NCBI RefSeq assembly: GCF_001457795.1
Contig: NZ_LN898211.1
Span: 186,001 to 250,000 of the forward strand
Reading direction: 5' to 3'
Length of the DNA: 64,000 nt
DNA from: Olsenella massiliensis
GTDB lineage: Bacteria; Actinomycetota; Coriobacteriia; Coriobacteriales; Atopobiaceae
Numbering within the stretch: the first letter of the stretch is position 1; every line of letters starts with the position of its first letter. Below, piece by piece: positions 26,623-34,850 of the stretch. The notes beneath the pieces were generated by a model that was not told the DNA's origin, made no database searches, and worked only from the letters and a program-made list of their open reading frames with translations. The position numbers and the translations under genes are program-made.

Positions 26623-27555
26623 GTGCTGCTCGAACTCATCAAGGCCGCCATCTACGGCGTCGTCGAGGGCATTACCGAATGGCTGCCCATCTCGTCCACG
26701 GGGCACATGCTTCTGCTTGACCAGTTTGTCAGCCTTGGCGTGAGCCAGGACTTCTGGGACATGTTTCTGGTGGTCATACAGCTGGGCGCCATCCTGGCCG
26801 TGGTCGTCCTGTTCTTTCACGACCTCAACCCCCTCGCCAGGGACAAGAGCAAGGAGGAGCGGCGCTTCACCTGGTCTCTCTGGGCGAAGATCGTCGTCGC
26901 CTGTCTGCCCGCCGCCGTCATTGGCATACCGTTGGACAATTGGATGGAGAGGCACCTGGGCAGCCCCTTCGTCATCGCGGCGGCGCTTATCGTCTACGGC
27001 GTGGCCTTCATCGTCATCGAAGGTCGTCGAGCTCGCGAGGCCAAGCTTCCCGTTGGCCCTGCGCCCGCGCACCTTGCGGCCCCCGCGGACGTCGTCGGCG
27101 CGCGCGCAAGCCACGCGACCAGCGCCGGGCAGCTTGCGGACGCCCGTGCGCGCGTGAGATCGCTTCAGGAGCTTGGCTGGGGCACGGCCATCGGCATAGG
27201 GCTCTTCCAGGTCCTCTCGATCGTGCCCGGTACCTCGCGCTCGGGGTCCACGATCATCGGCGGCCTCATTCTGGGCTGCTCCCGTGCCGTGGCGGCTGAG
27301 TTCACCTTCTTCTTGGCCGTGCCGGTCATGGTGGGGGCCAGCGGGCTCAGGTTGGTCAAGTATGTCCTCAAGGGCAACGGGTTTGCCCCGGACGAGACGT
27401 TGATTCTGCTCGTGGGCTGCCTTGTGGCCTTTCTGGTGTCGCTTGCCGCCATTCGCTTCCTCATGGGATTCGTCAAGCGCCACGACTTCAGGCCCTTCGG
27501 GTGGTATCGCATCGCCCTCGGCGTGGCCGTCATAGGCTATTTTCTGATGGCGTGA
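26623..27555 (+). CDS. uppP: Undecaprenyl-diphosphate phosphatase (BacA/UppP type)
   Basis: This 310-residue membrane enzyme dephosphorylates undecaprenyl diphosphate to recycle the lipid carrier for peptidoglycan and other wall polymers, and confers bacitracin tolerance when abundant. Both signature motifs are intact: EGITEWLPISSTGH at residues 15-28 and PGTSRSGST at about 204-212. Between them lies an Ala/Arg-rich cytoplasmic loop of about 40 residues (around 140-180) that makes the protein longer than the usual 265-280 residues. TAGGAGG precedes the GTG start. It is monocistronic, followed by a repeat-rich 630-bp region. Confidence 0.97.
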   Translation: MLLELIKAAIYGVVEGITEWLPISSTGHMLLLDQFVSLGVSQDFWDMFLVVIQLGAILAVVVLFFHDLNPLARDKSKEERRFTWSLWAKIVVACLPAAVIGIPLDNWMERHLGSPFVIAAALIVYGVAFIVIEGRRAREAKLPVGPAPAHLAAPADVVGARASHATSAGQLADARARVRSLQELGWGTAIGIGLFQVLSIVPGTSRSGSTIIGGLILGCSRAVAAEFTFFLAVPVMVGASGLRLVKYVLKGNGFAPDETLILLVGCLVAFLVSLAAIRFLMGFVKRHDFRPFGWYRIALGVAVIGYFLMA

Positions 27556-28187
27556 CCGTACGGCGACGCCGGACGGGTGCCCGCATGTCTCGCAAGGGGA
27601 CGTCGCGCACGTCTCGCGCACCGGCCTGTTGTCGATGCCGCACTCCACTCCGCGCTTGTCCGTGACGCTCATGCCCGCAGCGCCCCCCGCAGCTGCGCTC
27701 ATCTTGCAAACTGACTCGCTTTTCGCCGCAAATCGCGCCAAAACTGAGCCGAGAGGCACGATGAGCATGCGACCTGCGTGCTGACGCGCCGCATCGCGGC
27801 CAGTCGAGGCTGCGCGCCCCCGCAGCTGCGCTCATCTTGCAAACTGACTCGCTTTTCGCCGAAATTCGCGCCAAAACTGAGCCGAGAGGCACGATGAGCA
27901 TGCGGCCTGGAACGCGTCTGAGGAAGGCGCCCGCGTGGGAGAAGCCCGCGTGGACGCCCATGTGGGTGACGTTGTTTGCCCGCAATCGTGAGATTTTTTG
28001 TATCGGTTATGCCATGAGGGGGTATATCCGCCGTATCGAACGGGAAATCATGCGGTCGTCCGTCGGCTGCCCACCTGCGCGTCTGACGACAGGCTGACGC
28101 CTTGATGGGCGGGGTATGCCAGCAGGCGGTCGCTGCCGGGATCGATGTCCGGCTCCCGTGTTGGACTCGACAGAAGAGGTGTGTCAC
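27556..28187. other. Repeat-bearing intergenic region uppP / glutamate-type binding protein
   Basis: This 632-bp non-coding gap contains two 93-bp near-identical repeats (27684-27776 and 27817-27909) and a moderately AT-rich stretch at 27990-28060 that includes TTTTTTGTATCGG and GTATATCC, the likely promoter zone of the following ABC operon. No gene is supported. Confidence 0.6.
27684..27909. repeat. Pair of 93-bp direct repeats, 133-bp period
   Basis: Positions 27684-27776 and 27817-27909 align without gaps and differ at only about three positions (around the CGCCGCAAAT/CGCCGAAATT segment and GCGACC/GCGGCC). Each unit runs from CCCCCGCAGCTGCG to GAGCATGCGRCCTG and contains short open frames on the minus strand without a start context. 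No transposase is present. They may be copies of an interspersed intergenic element. Confidence 0.9.
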
Positions 28188-29180
28188 ATGAGCAAGAACA
28201 GCCAGCCCTCCTCCGTTGCGGGCGTTGCCCTCACGCGTCGCTCGTTCGTCGGAGCCTCCCTCACCGGCGCTGCGGCCCTCGCCCTTACGGCCTGCTCCGG
28301 CGATGGCGGATCTGCCCCCGCGCCGTCGGGCGACGCCGGTACCACGTCGGCGGCAACTTCCATCGACACCGCCGCCTTCGCGAGCTTGCTGGACGCCGGC
28401 ACCGTCGCCGATGCCTCCGCCGTCGAGGCCAGCGCATGGGCCAAGGCCGTCAAGGACCGCGGCAGGCTCCTGGTGGGCGGTGTGGAGACGTCCACGCTCT
28501 TCTCGCAGCTTGACGACACGGACGGTAAGCTCTACGGCTTTGACGCCGGCCTCGCCCAGCTCCTGGCGCGCTACGTCCTGGGCGACCAGGCCAAGTTCGA
28601 GCTCACGAAGGTCACCTCGGACACCCGTGAGTCGGTGCTGCAGAACAACCAGGTTGACTGCGTACTCGCCACCTACTCCATCACGGACGACCGCAAGAAG
28701 GTCATCTCGTTCGCGGGCCCCTACTACAACTCGCGGCAGGGCATCCTCGTGGCCAAGGACAACGCCGACATCAACGGCATCGAGGACCTCGCGGGCAAGA
28801 ACGTCGCCGTCCAGTCCGGATCGACGGGTCCCGACATCATGACCCAGACCTGCCCCGACGCCAAGCAGCAGCTCTTCAAGACGAGCGCCGAGGCGCAGGA
28901 GGCCCTCATACAGGGTCGCGTGGACGCCTACGTCGTCGATCGCACCATGCAGGAGAGCACCGTCGCAAAGCAGCCGGACGACTTCAAGCTTGTCGGCGAG
29001 CCCTTTGGACCAAACGACTCCTACGGCATCGGCCTGCCGCTCGATTCGGATGGCGTCGCCTTCGTCAACGCCTTCCTTCAGGACGTCGAGGACAACGGCA
29101 GCTGGGAGAAGCTGTGGAAGATCTGCATCGGCAATCGCACCGGCCAGGCGACGGCGCCGCAGCCTCCGGCAATCGCCTAG
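28188..29180 (+). CDS. Glutamate/amino-acid ABC transporter substrate-binding lipoprotein with Tat signal
   Basis: This 330-residue family-3 solute-binding protein is first in an operon with two permeases and an ATPase, forming a GluABCD-like importer. A twin-arginine motif TRRSFVG (residues 16-22) precedes a hydrophobic core and the lipobox LTAC (Cys36), indicating Tat export and lipid anchoring. The mature part has the family blocks KLYGFDAGLAQLLARYVLG, VDCVLATYSITDDRKKVISF and GPYYNSRQGILV, typical of glutamate/glutamine/aspartate binders. AAGAGGTG lies upstream of ATG 28188. A hairpin in the 350-bp gap to the permease may favour higher expression of this subunit. Confidence 0.95.
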   Translation: MSKNSQPSSVAGVALTRRSFVGASLTGAAALALTACSGDGGSAPAPSGDAGTTSAATSIDTAAFASLLDAGTVADASAVEASAWAKAVKDRGRLLVGGVETSTLFSQLDDTDGKLYGFDAGLAQLLARYVLGDQAKFELTKVTSDTRESVLQNNQVDCVLATYSITDDRKKVISFAGPYYNSRQGILVAKDNADINGIEDLAGKNVAVQSGSTGPDIMTQTCPDAKQQLFKTSAEAQEALIQGRVDAYVVDRTMQESTVAKQPDDFKLVGEPFGPNDSYGIGLPLDSDGVAFVNAFLQDVEDNGSWEKLWKICIGNRTGQATAPQPPAIA

Positions 29181-29530
29181 CGCGGCGCATGGCGGGCGGG
29201 TGCGCGTCGGGCGCAGGCTCGACGGCTCTGCGCACGCGCACGCCTGGTTCTGGTTTCGTCTGGCAGCGTCTCTGCACAGGTCTGAACGCGCTGCCTGTGG
29301 CGAGGGCGGCTCCCGTACCTATCCGCGGGAGCCGCTCTTATGTAACGTTCTATTGAGCTGTTGCTTCGCAAGGGCGCTGCGGCGAGGCAGGCGTGCTACT
29401 GTGGCCCAAGGCGCCGGTCGCGCTTGCGGGCGCCCGAGCTCTCGCGCTTGCGGGCGCGTGCGTGCGGGCGCGTGCATGCGGGTGCGCGTCCCAAGGGGGC
29501 CGAGAGACACGAGGCGGGGGAAGGTGACAT
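29181..29530 (+). other. Gap within the ABC operon holding a hairpin
   Basis: This 350-bp gap lies between the binding-protein and first permease genes. It holds the hairpin at 29306-29335 and then GC-rich sequence rich in GCGCTTGCGGGCG-like short repeats at 29420-29475. No gene or clear second promoter was seen. Confidence 0.5.
29306..29335 (+). terminator. Hairpin after the substrate-binding protein gene (terminator or attenuator)
   Basis: GCGGCTCCCG (29306-29315) pairs perfectly with CGGGAGCCGC (29326-29335) across a 10-nt loop and is followed by TCTTATGTAACGTTCTATT. Placed after the binding-protein gene of an ABC operon, it probably causes partial termination or protects the upstream mRNA. 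Confidence 0.7.
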
Positions 29531-30190
29531 ATGGGATTCGCTGAGCTCATCTCCCAATACGGGGGACGCTATCTGACGGCCCTGCTGACCACGTGGGGCA
29601 TGACCGCCGTCTCCTACCTCGTCGCCATGGCGCTTGCCCTGGTGGTCACCGTCATGCGCGTGTGCCCCATCAAGCCCCTGCGCGTGCTCGGCGACGGCTA
29701 CGTGCAGGTCTTTCGCAACATCCCTGGCGTGTCGCTGCTGGTGCTGGTGGTGTACTCCCTGCCCCATCTGGGCCTGGTGCTCGACTACCTCACCAGCGTC
29801 ATCGTGGTCGTGTCGCTCGTGGCCTCCGCGTTTGGCAGCGAGAACTTCATGAGCGGCATCAACACCATCCAGGTGGGCCAGATCGAGGCGGCGCGCTCGC
29901 TGGGCTTTGGCTTTGGTCAGATCATGCGCCAGGTGGTGATTCCCCAGGCGCTGCGCTCCGTCGTGCTCCCCATGACCAACCTGCTCATCGCCGTCATGCT
30001 CACCACCTCGCTCGGGTCGCAGGTGCCGCTGAGCCCCAACGAGCTCACGGGCCTCGTGAGCACCATCAACACGCACACCACGGGCGGCATCGCCGCCTTT
30101 GCCATCAGCGCGCTCGGCTATGCGCTCACGTCCGTCGTCATCGGCTGGGTGGGCAATCGCATAGACCGGCGTGTGAGGATACTCCGATGA
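29531..30190 (+). CDS. Amino-acid ABC transporter permease (GluC-like)
   Basis: This 219-residue HisMQ-type permease has about five membrane helices. The EAA loop ARSLGFGFGQIMRQVVIPQA at about residues 121-140 contacts the ATPase. FRNIPGVSLLVLVVYSLP (about 58-75) is the conserved substrate-channel region of glutamate/glutamine permeases. GGGGGAAGG precedes ATG 29531. The stop overlaps the start of the second permease (ATGA), so the two are translationally coupled and form a heterodimeric channel. Confidence 0.95.
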   Translation: MGFAELISQYGGRYLTALLTTWGMTAVSYLVAMALALVVTVMRVCPIKPLRVLGDGYVQVFRNIPGVSLLVLVVYSLPHLGLVLDYLTSVIVVVSLVASAFGSENFMSGINTIQVGQIEAARSLGFGFGQIMRQVVIPQALRSVVLPMTNLLIAVMLTTSLGSQVPLSPNELTGLVSTINTHTTGGIAAFAISALGYALTSVVIGWVGNRIDRRVRILR

Positions 30191-31068
30191 GCGCCCAGGA
30201 CACGGGGCGCGCCCCCGGGAGCGCCGGACTTGCCCCCACGGCCATTCGCGACGTCCTCTTCGAGGCGCCCGGCCCCCGGACGCGACGTCTCATGCGCGCC
30301 TGCACGGTCGTGGGCGTCATCCTCGTGGCGGCGCTCGTCGCCGTGGTGCTCAGGCAGTTTTATCTGAAGGGGCAGTTCTCCCCGCGGTACTGGCTCTTCT
30401 TCACGCGCTCCACCACCTGGGCCTTTTTGGCCAACGGGTTCGTGGGGACCCTGAAGGTCGCCGCGGCCTCCGGCATCCTCTCCCTGGTTTTGGGCCTTGT
30501 CCTCATGCTGGGGCGCACCTGCGGCGTCCGGGTCGTCGAGGTGCTCTCGCGCGTGGTCATCGACTTCTTTCGCGGCGTGCCGAGCCTGCTTCTGATTTAC
30601 TTCTTCTTTCTCGTGGTGCCGCAATATGGCATTAAGCTCCAGTCCTTCTGGATGATCACGCTTCCGGTGGGACTTGCCGCCTCGGGCGTGCTGGCCGAAG
30701 TCTTTCGGGCAGGTGTCAACGCCGTCCCCCAGGGACAGGTCGACGCGGCCCTCTCGCTGGGCATGAGCAGAGGCAAGATCATGGCAAAGATTCTTTTGCC
30801 CCAGGCCATCCGCTTCGTGATCCCCACGCTCGTCTCGCAGCTCGTCGTGGTCGTCAAGGACACCACCTTGGCCTACGTGGTCAGTTATCCCGACCTGATG
30901 CAGGACGCCCGCGTGCTCATCAACAACTACACGGCGCTCGTCTCGGTCTACCTTGTCGTTGCCGTCATCTACGTCGTGCTCAACTACCTGATCAACAAGC
31001 TCGCCGCCTTCATCGCCGCCCGAAGCGGCGTCACGCTCGTCACGCGGGCCGGCGAGACGTCCCTGTAG
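30187..31068 (+). CDS. Amino-acid ABC transporter permease (GluD-like)
   Basis: This 293-residue second permease of the importer is longer than its partner through an N-terminal cytoplasmic extension of about 35 residues before the first helix (ACTVVGVILVAALVAVVL). It shares the DFFRGVPSLLLIYFFFLVVP channel segment and the EAA loop ALSLGMSRGKIMAKILLPQA (about residues 190-209). Start ATG 30187 overlaps the TGA of the first permease. The ATPase gene follows after 39 bp. Substrate is probably glutamate, glutamine or aspartate by family resemblance only. Confidence 0.95.
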   Translation: MSAQDTGRAPGSAGLAPTAIRDVLFEAPGPRTRRLMRACTVVGVILVAALVAVVLRQFYLKGQFSPRYWLFFTRSTTWAFLANGFVGTLKVAAASGILSLVLGLVLMLGRTCGVRVVEVLSRVVIDFFRGVPSLLLIYFFFLVVPQYGIKLQSFWMITLPVGLAASGVLAEVFRAGVNAVPQGQVDAALSLGMSRGKIMAKILLPQAIRFVIPTLVSQLVVVVKDTTLAYVVSYPDLMQDARVLINNYTALVSVYLVVAVIYVVLNYLINKLAAFIAARSGVTLVTRAGETSL

Positions 31069-31107
31069 GCTGCCGCCCACCTCGCGCCGGGCAAGCAAAG
31101 GAGCGCC

Positions 31108-31866
31108 ATGACACCTGAGACCATCGAGCAGACGCCGGTCATCGAGCTGCGTCACGTTGACAAGCACTTTGGAGACCTGCACGTCCTCAAGGACGTCAGC
31201 CTTGCCGTCCACGCGGGCGAGGTGGTCGTTGTCGTGGGGCCGTCGGGGTCTGGCAAGTCCACGCTCTGCCGTACCATCAACCGGCTCGAACCCATCGATG
31301 GCGGCCAGATTCTCATCGAGGGCACGCCGCTTCCCCAGGAGGGCAGGGCGCTCGCCGCCATGCGCGCCGAGATTGGCATGGTCTTTCAGAGCTTCAACCT
31401 CTTTGCCCATAGGACGATCCTTGACAACGTGACCATGGGGCCGGTGGAGGTTCTGGGGGTGCCGCGCAAGGAGGCCGAGAGGGACGCGCTCGAGCTGCTG
31501 GGGCGCGTGGGCGTGCGCGAGCAGGCGGCCAAGGTGCCGGCGCAGCTTTCCGGCGGCCAGCAGCAGCGCGTCGCCATCGCCCGCGCCCTGGCCATGCATC
31601 CCAAGGTCATGCTCTTTGACGAGCCCACGAGCGCCCTTGACCCCGAGATGATCAACGAGGTTCTGGAGGTCATGGTGGGGTTGGCACAGGGGGGCATGAC
31701 CATGGTCGTCGTCACCCACGAGATGGGCTTCGCCCGTCGGGTCGGCCACCGCGTGGTCTTCATGGCCGACGGCCAGATTCTGGAGGAGGGCACGCCCGAG
31801 GCATTCTTCACGCATCCTCAGACCGAGCGGGCCCGCGACTTCATAGATTCCATCCAGGGACACTGA
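31108..31866 (+). CDS. Amino-acid ABC transporter ATP-binding protein (GluA/GlnQ-like)
   Basis: This 252-residue ATPase energises the adjacent importer. Walker A GPSGSGKS is at residues 44-51, Q-loop in [11 protein letters not shown], signature LSGGQQQR at about 148-155, Walker [13 protein letters not shown] at about 168-179 and the H-loop histidine in [12 protein letters not shown]. The polar-amino-acid class is indicated by the [13 protein letters not shown] stretch after the Q-loop. AAAGGAG precedes ATG 31108. It is the last gene of the operon and ends immediately in a four-copy 11-bp tandem repeat. It could also serve the orphan permease/binding-protein pair at 5716-7365. Confidence 0.97.
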   Translation: MTPETIEQTPVIELRHVDKHFGDLHVLKDVSLAVHAGEVVVVVGPSGSGKSTLCRTINRLEPIDGGQILIEGTPLPQEGRALAAMRAEIGMVFQSFNLFAHRTILDNVTMGPVEVLGVPRKEAERDALELLGRVGVREQAAKVPAQLSGGQQQRVAIARALAMHPKVMLFDEPTSALDPEMINEVLEVMVGLAQGGMTMVVVTHEMGFARRVGHRVVFMADGQILEEGTPEAFFTHPQTERARDFIDSIQGH

Positions 31867-31908
31867 TCGGGAGCTGATCGGGAGCTGATCGGGAGCTGAT
31901 CGGGAGCC
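31865..31908. repeat. Four tandem copies of an 11-bp unit (GATCGGGAGCT)
   Basis: The unit GATCGGGAGCT is repeated at 31865-31875, 31876-31886, 31887-31897 and 31898-31908, the last with T to C at its final base. It begins on the last two bases of the ABC ATPase stop codon. The array cannot be CRISPR because units abut without spacers. Copy-number slippage between strains is likely. Confidence 0.9.
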
Positions 31909-32060
31909 TGCGCGAGACGCCCTGAGCCTGGGGCCGACCGCGGCGCATGCGCCCGAATCGCCCTGGTTGCGGGCGCCGCGGTCGTGAAGCGTCCTGGTTG
32001 GCGCTGGTCAGCGCCCCAGATTGCCGATTATCAGGCGATTGCGGCTGAGCATGACGTGTG

Positions 32061-32171
32061 CTTAGCCAAAACACGACATATATATCAATAAAATGGGATT
32101 TTTCCCCCTTATTCTGATATAAGCGTCGTGTTTTGGCTAAGGGCAGTGGCGCGTGTTTTGGCTAAGCGCAC
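32061..32171. repeat. 17-bp inverted repeat around an AT-rich core, plus a third copy
   Basis: CTTAGCCAAAACACGAC (32061-32077) is perfectly inverted as GTCGTGTTTTGGCTAAG (32125-32141). A third partial copy, CGTGTTTTGGCTAAG, lies at 32152-32166. The 47-bp centre (32078-32124) is strikingly AT-rich (ATATATATCAATAAAATGGG...) for this genome and includes TTCTGATATAAG. There is no gene within. It could be a promoter/operator region, a mobile-element remnant or the target of an unknown DNA-binding protein. Confidence 0.85.
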
Positions 32172-32234
32172 ATCGACCGGTGCGACGTCGGCCCGTGGCC
32201 GTGGAAACGGATGGCGAGGCTGCTGCCGTCGGGT

Positions 32235-33389
32235 CTAAATCTGCTGCATGCTCCACAACGTGGTCGCGTACCACGACTGGTAGGTGGGCGGGCAATACTT
32301 GCGGGCAAAGTCCAGCGTCAGGTACCCGCCGTAGCCTCGGGCGATGCCTCGCACGTGAGCGCGGATGGCGGTGTCCCAGTCCGGCCAGCTCGAGCTTCCC
32401 CAGCCCCAGGCGTTATGCGGCCTGAAGCAGTAGCGCCCCTTCGTGCTCTCGGTGTTTGATATGGCGGGCGAGATGCGCGGGTCCACGCCGTTGTCCCAGG
32501 CGGCCTCGGCAAAGGTCCTGCCGTGCCCCGCCAGGGGCGACCCTGCCAAGAATGCGTCGATGCGGGCGGTCCACTGGTCCACGAAGGCGGCCTTGTCCGC
32601 CGGCCAGCTCACGTCGGCAGCGTCAGAGCCACCGGGGACCTTGGGTTTCTGCGCGTCGCCGTTTCCCTGCGCGTCGGGGCTGGGCGCGGGCTCGTCCCGG
32701 GGGATCTCTATGGTCGTTGCGGCGCCCGAGGCGTTCGTGAAGGTCTGCTGCCGCGCGGCGGCGGCTGACGCCTTCTCGATGGCAGCGCGCGCCTCGGCCG
32801 CCTCCCTGGCCTGCTGCTCCTCGACCTGTCTCTGGAGCTCCTTGCGGGCCGTCACGGCCTGGTCGAGGGCATCGCGGGCGTCCTTCTGCCGCTGGCTCGC
32901 CTCGGCGCGCTGGTCCTCGAGCTCCTGGCGCGTCGCCTCCATCTCGTGCGTGAGGTCCACGAGCTCGCGCACCTTTGCGGCGTTGTGCGAGGTGATGGAC
33001 GAGACGTACGCCATTGACTCGATGAAGTCGCCCAGGCTGTCGGCGTCGAGAATCATCCCCATCAGGTCAAGCGACCCCTCCTGAAGCCGATACTGACCCC
33101 TCAGGCCCTCGGCTGCGCTTTTGCGCACGTCTGGGAGCCGGGAGTTGATTGCGTCAATGTGCGCCGCGCTCTCGTCAATCTGCCGCTGCAGCTCCTCGAC
33201 GCGCCGCGTGGCGTCGTCATAGGCCCTGGCGGTGTCCTCTATCCGCTGCTGGGCGGCCGCCTCGTCCTGTTCAAGACGGGCGGGCTCCGCCAGGGCCACG
33301 GCGGCGGGGACCGCGCAGGCGCAGGCGACGACCAGGGCCACACGACCTAGCAGAGAGGGGCGGCGGACGCGGGTTCTGTTGGCGGTCAT
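32235..33389 (-). CDS. Secreted coiled-coil protein with C-terminal lysozyme-like domain
   Basis: This 384-residue exported cell-wall protein has a signal peptide at residues 1-35 (basic start, VALVVACACAVPAAVALA). A long coiled coil at about 36-215 resembles the PcsB/CwlO regulator domain that docks on FtsEX-type complexes. An acidic Pro/Ser linker follows (about 220-265). The C-terminal domain of about 120 residues contains NTESTKGRYCFRPHNAWGWG, the glucosaminidase/lysozyme-like signature with a candidate catalytic glutamate in SNTESTKG. It probably cleaves or remodels peptidoglycan. Two cysteines in the C-terminal domain may form a disulphide. The GTG/ATG start at 33389 lacks a strong ribosome site. 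Confidence 0.85.
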   Translation of the reverse strand: MTANRTRVRRPSLLGRVALVVACACAVPAAVALAEPARLEQDEAAAQQRIEDTARAYDDATRRVEELQRQIDESAAHIDAINSRLPDVRKSAAEGLRGQYRLQEGSLDLMGMILDADSLGDFIESMAYVSSITSHNAAKVRELVDLTHEMEATRQELEDQRAEASQRQKDARDALDQAVTARKELQRQVEEQQAREAAEARAAIEKASAAAARQQTFTNASGAATTIEIPRDEPAPSPDAQGNGDAQKPKVPGGSDAADVSWPADKAAFVDQWTARIDAFLAGSPLAGHGRTFAEAAWDNGVDPRISPAISNTESTKGRYCFRPHNAWGWGSSSWPDWDTAIRAHVRGIARGYGGYLTLDFARKYCPPTYQSWYATTLWSMQQI

Positions 33390-33521
33390 GTCGGGGTCCC
33401 TTGCGATATGCCTGCTCTCAGGCGTGCGTGCGTGACGGCACCATTCTACCGATGCGGGCCCTCACGCGCCACGGGGGCCAAGGGAGGCTCGCGGGCAGGC
33501 GGCCATCCTGCGGGCAGGCGG

Positions 33522-34724
33522 CTACTCCGCGGGCGAGATGAAGCCCGTGTCGATGGTGATCTGGACGGTGGCGCCGGGATGGCGCTCATGGACGATATCC
33601 TCGATGTGACGGCGCAGCTCGTCGTCGGAGACTTCGAGCCCGTCCGGCCGCCAGCAGTCCAGCCTGACCAGCTGGGAGCCGCCCTCGCGCGACTGGGGGA
33701 CGTAGGTGACGTCGTGGACGCTGAGGTTCCCGTCAATCTCCCTGAGACGTCCCTCCACCCAGTTGCGCAGGTCGTTGGGGCCGTTGTGCACGTCGATGGG
33801 GTCGCAGTGCAGCACGGTGCGCAGGCCCTCCTCGCGCAGGAGGTCGTCCTCGATGCGGTCGAGCACGTGGTGGCTTGCCCTCACGCTGGTGTCCGCCGCC
33901 ATCTCGACGTGGGCGCTCGCAAAGCGGTGGCCCGGTCCGTAGTCGTGAATGAGCAGGTCGTGGGCGCCCAGCACGCCGGGATAGCCCACGATCTTGGCAT
34001 GGACGCGCGCCACCAGCTCCTCCGAGGGCGTGTTGCCCATGAGGGGGTCGATGGTGTCGCGCAGAAGGCCGATGCCGCTGACCATGATGAAGGCCGACAC
34101 GCCCAGTCCCGCCCAGCCGTCAAGGTCAACTCCCGTGAGGGCCGACACGAGGGCGGCGAGAAGGACGGCTGAGGTGGTGATCACGTCGTTGCGCGAGTCC
34201 TGGGACGTCGCCTCGAGGACCGTGGAGTCAATGCGGGCGCCCAGCCGGTGGTTAAAGCGGGCCATCCAGGCCTTGACCGCAATGGAGAGCAGCAACGCCG
34301 CCGCGCTCAGCCAGCCAAACTCCGTGGGGGAGGGCGCGAGGATCTTCTCGACGGACTGCCGTGCCAGCTGCAGGCCCACGGCCACCACCAGCACGGCGAC
34401 GACCACGCCCGCCAGGTACTCGTAGCGCCCATGTCCGTAGGGGTGCTGCTCGTCGGCCGGGCGGCTTGCGAGCTTGAAGCCCAGGAGGCTCACCACGTTG
34501 CTGGAGGCGTCCGACAGGTTGTTGAGGGCGTCCGCCACGATGGAGACGGAGCCCGCGAGCACGCCCGCGACGCCCTTGACAAAGCAGAGCAGGACGTTGA
34601 GGACGATGCAGCTCAGGCTCGAGAGGAGCCCGTAGGCGTTGCGCGTGCGCCGGTCAAGGACGTTCGTGGCGTCGGGCACGAAGCGTGCGACGACGCGCTG
34701 CGCAAGGTCGGGTTGGCGTGACAT
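33522..34724 (-). CDS. Cation diffusion facilitator (CDF) family metal exporter
   Basis: This 400-residue membrane antiporter exports divalent metal in exchange for protons. Six helices span about residues 30-215 and contain the metal-site motifs: VADALNNLSDASSN in helix 2 and SQDSRNDVITTSA in helix 5. These supply D/N and D/D rather than the H-containing Zn pattern, so Mn, Fe or Zn all remain possible. The HPYGHGRYEYLAG signature is present. Two cytoplasmic dimerisation regions follow (about 230-400), longer than in the minimal family. ATG 34724 was preferred over GTG 34730 because the GGAGGGG site is better spaced. Expression control is not evident. Confidence 0.94.
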   Translation of the reverse strand: MSRQPDLAQRVVARFVPDATNVLDRRTRNAYGLLSSLSCIVLNVLLCFVKGVAGVLAGSVSIVADALNNLSDASSNVVSLLGFKLASRPADEQHPYGHGRYEYLAGVVVAVLVVAVGLQLARQSVEKILAPSPTEFGWLSAAALLLSIAVKAWMARFNHRLGARIDSTVLEATSQDSRNDVITTSAVLLAALVSALTGVDLDGWAGLGVSAFIMVSGIGLLRDTIDPLMGNTPSEELVARVHAKIVGYPGVLGAHDLLIHDYGPGHRFASAHVEMAADTSVRASHHVLDRIEDDLLREEGLRTVLHCDPIDVHNGPNDLRNWVEGRLREIDGNLSVHDVTYVPQSREGGSQLVRLDCWRPDGLEVSDDELRRHIEDIVHERHPGATVQITIDTGFISPAE

Positions 34725-34850
34725 GCTCACCCCTCCTTCGGGGTACGTGGCGACGTTCGCGCGCGCGGGCCGGTGGCCCCTGGCTCGAGGGCCAGGGACG
34801 TCGGGCCTTCCTGACGCCGGCGTCGCGACGCGAGGGCGGCCGTCCCCTGG

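Noticed and set aside
27684-27909. Insertion sequence flanked by direct repeats
   Set aside because: The 40 bp between the repeats cannot encode a transposase and no terminal inverted repeats are seen.
31865-31908. CRISPR-like array
   Set aside because: Units are 11 bp, abut directly without spacers and no cas gene is present.
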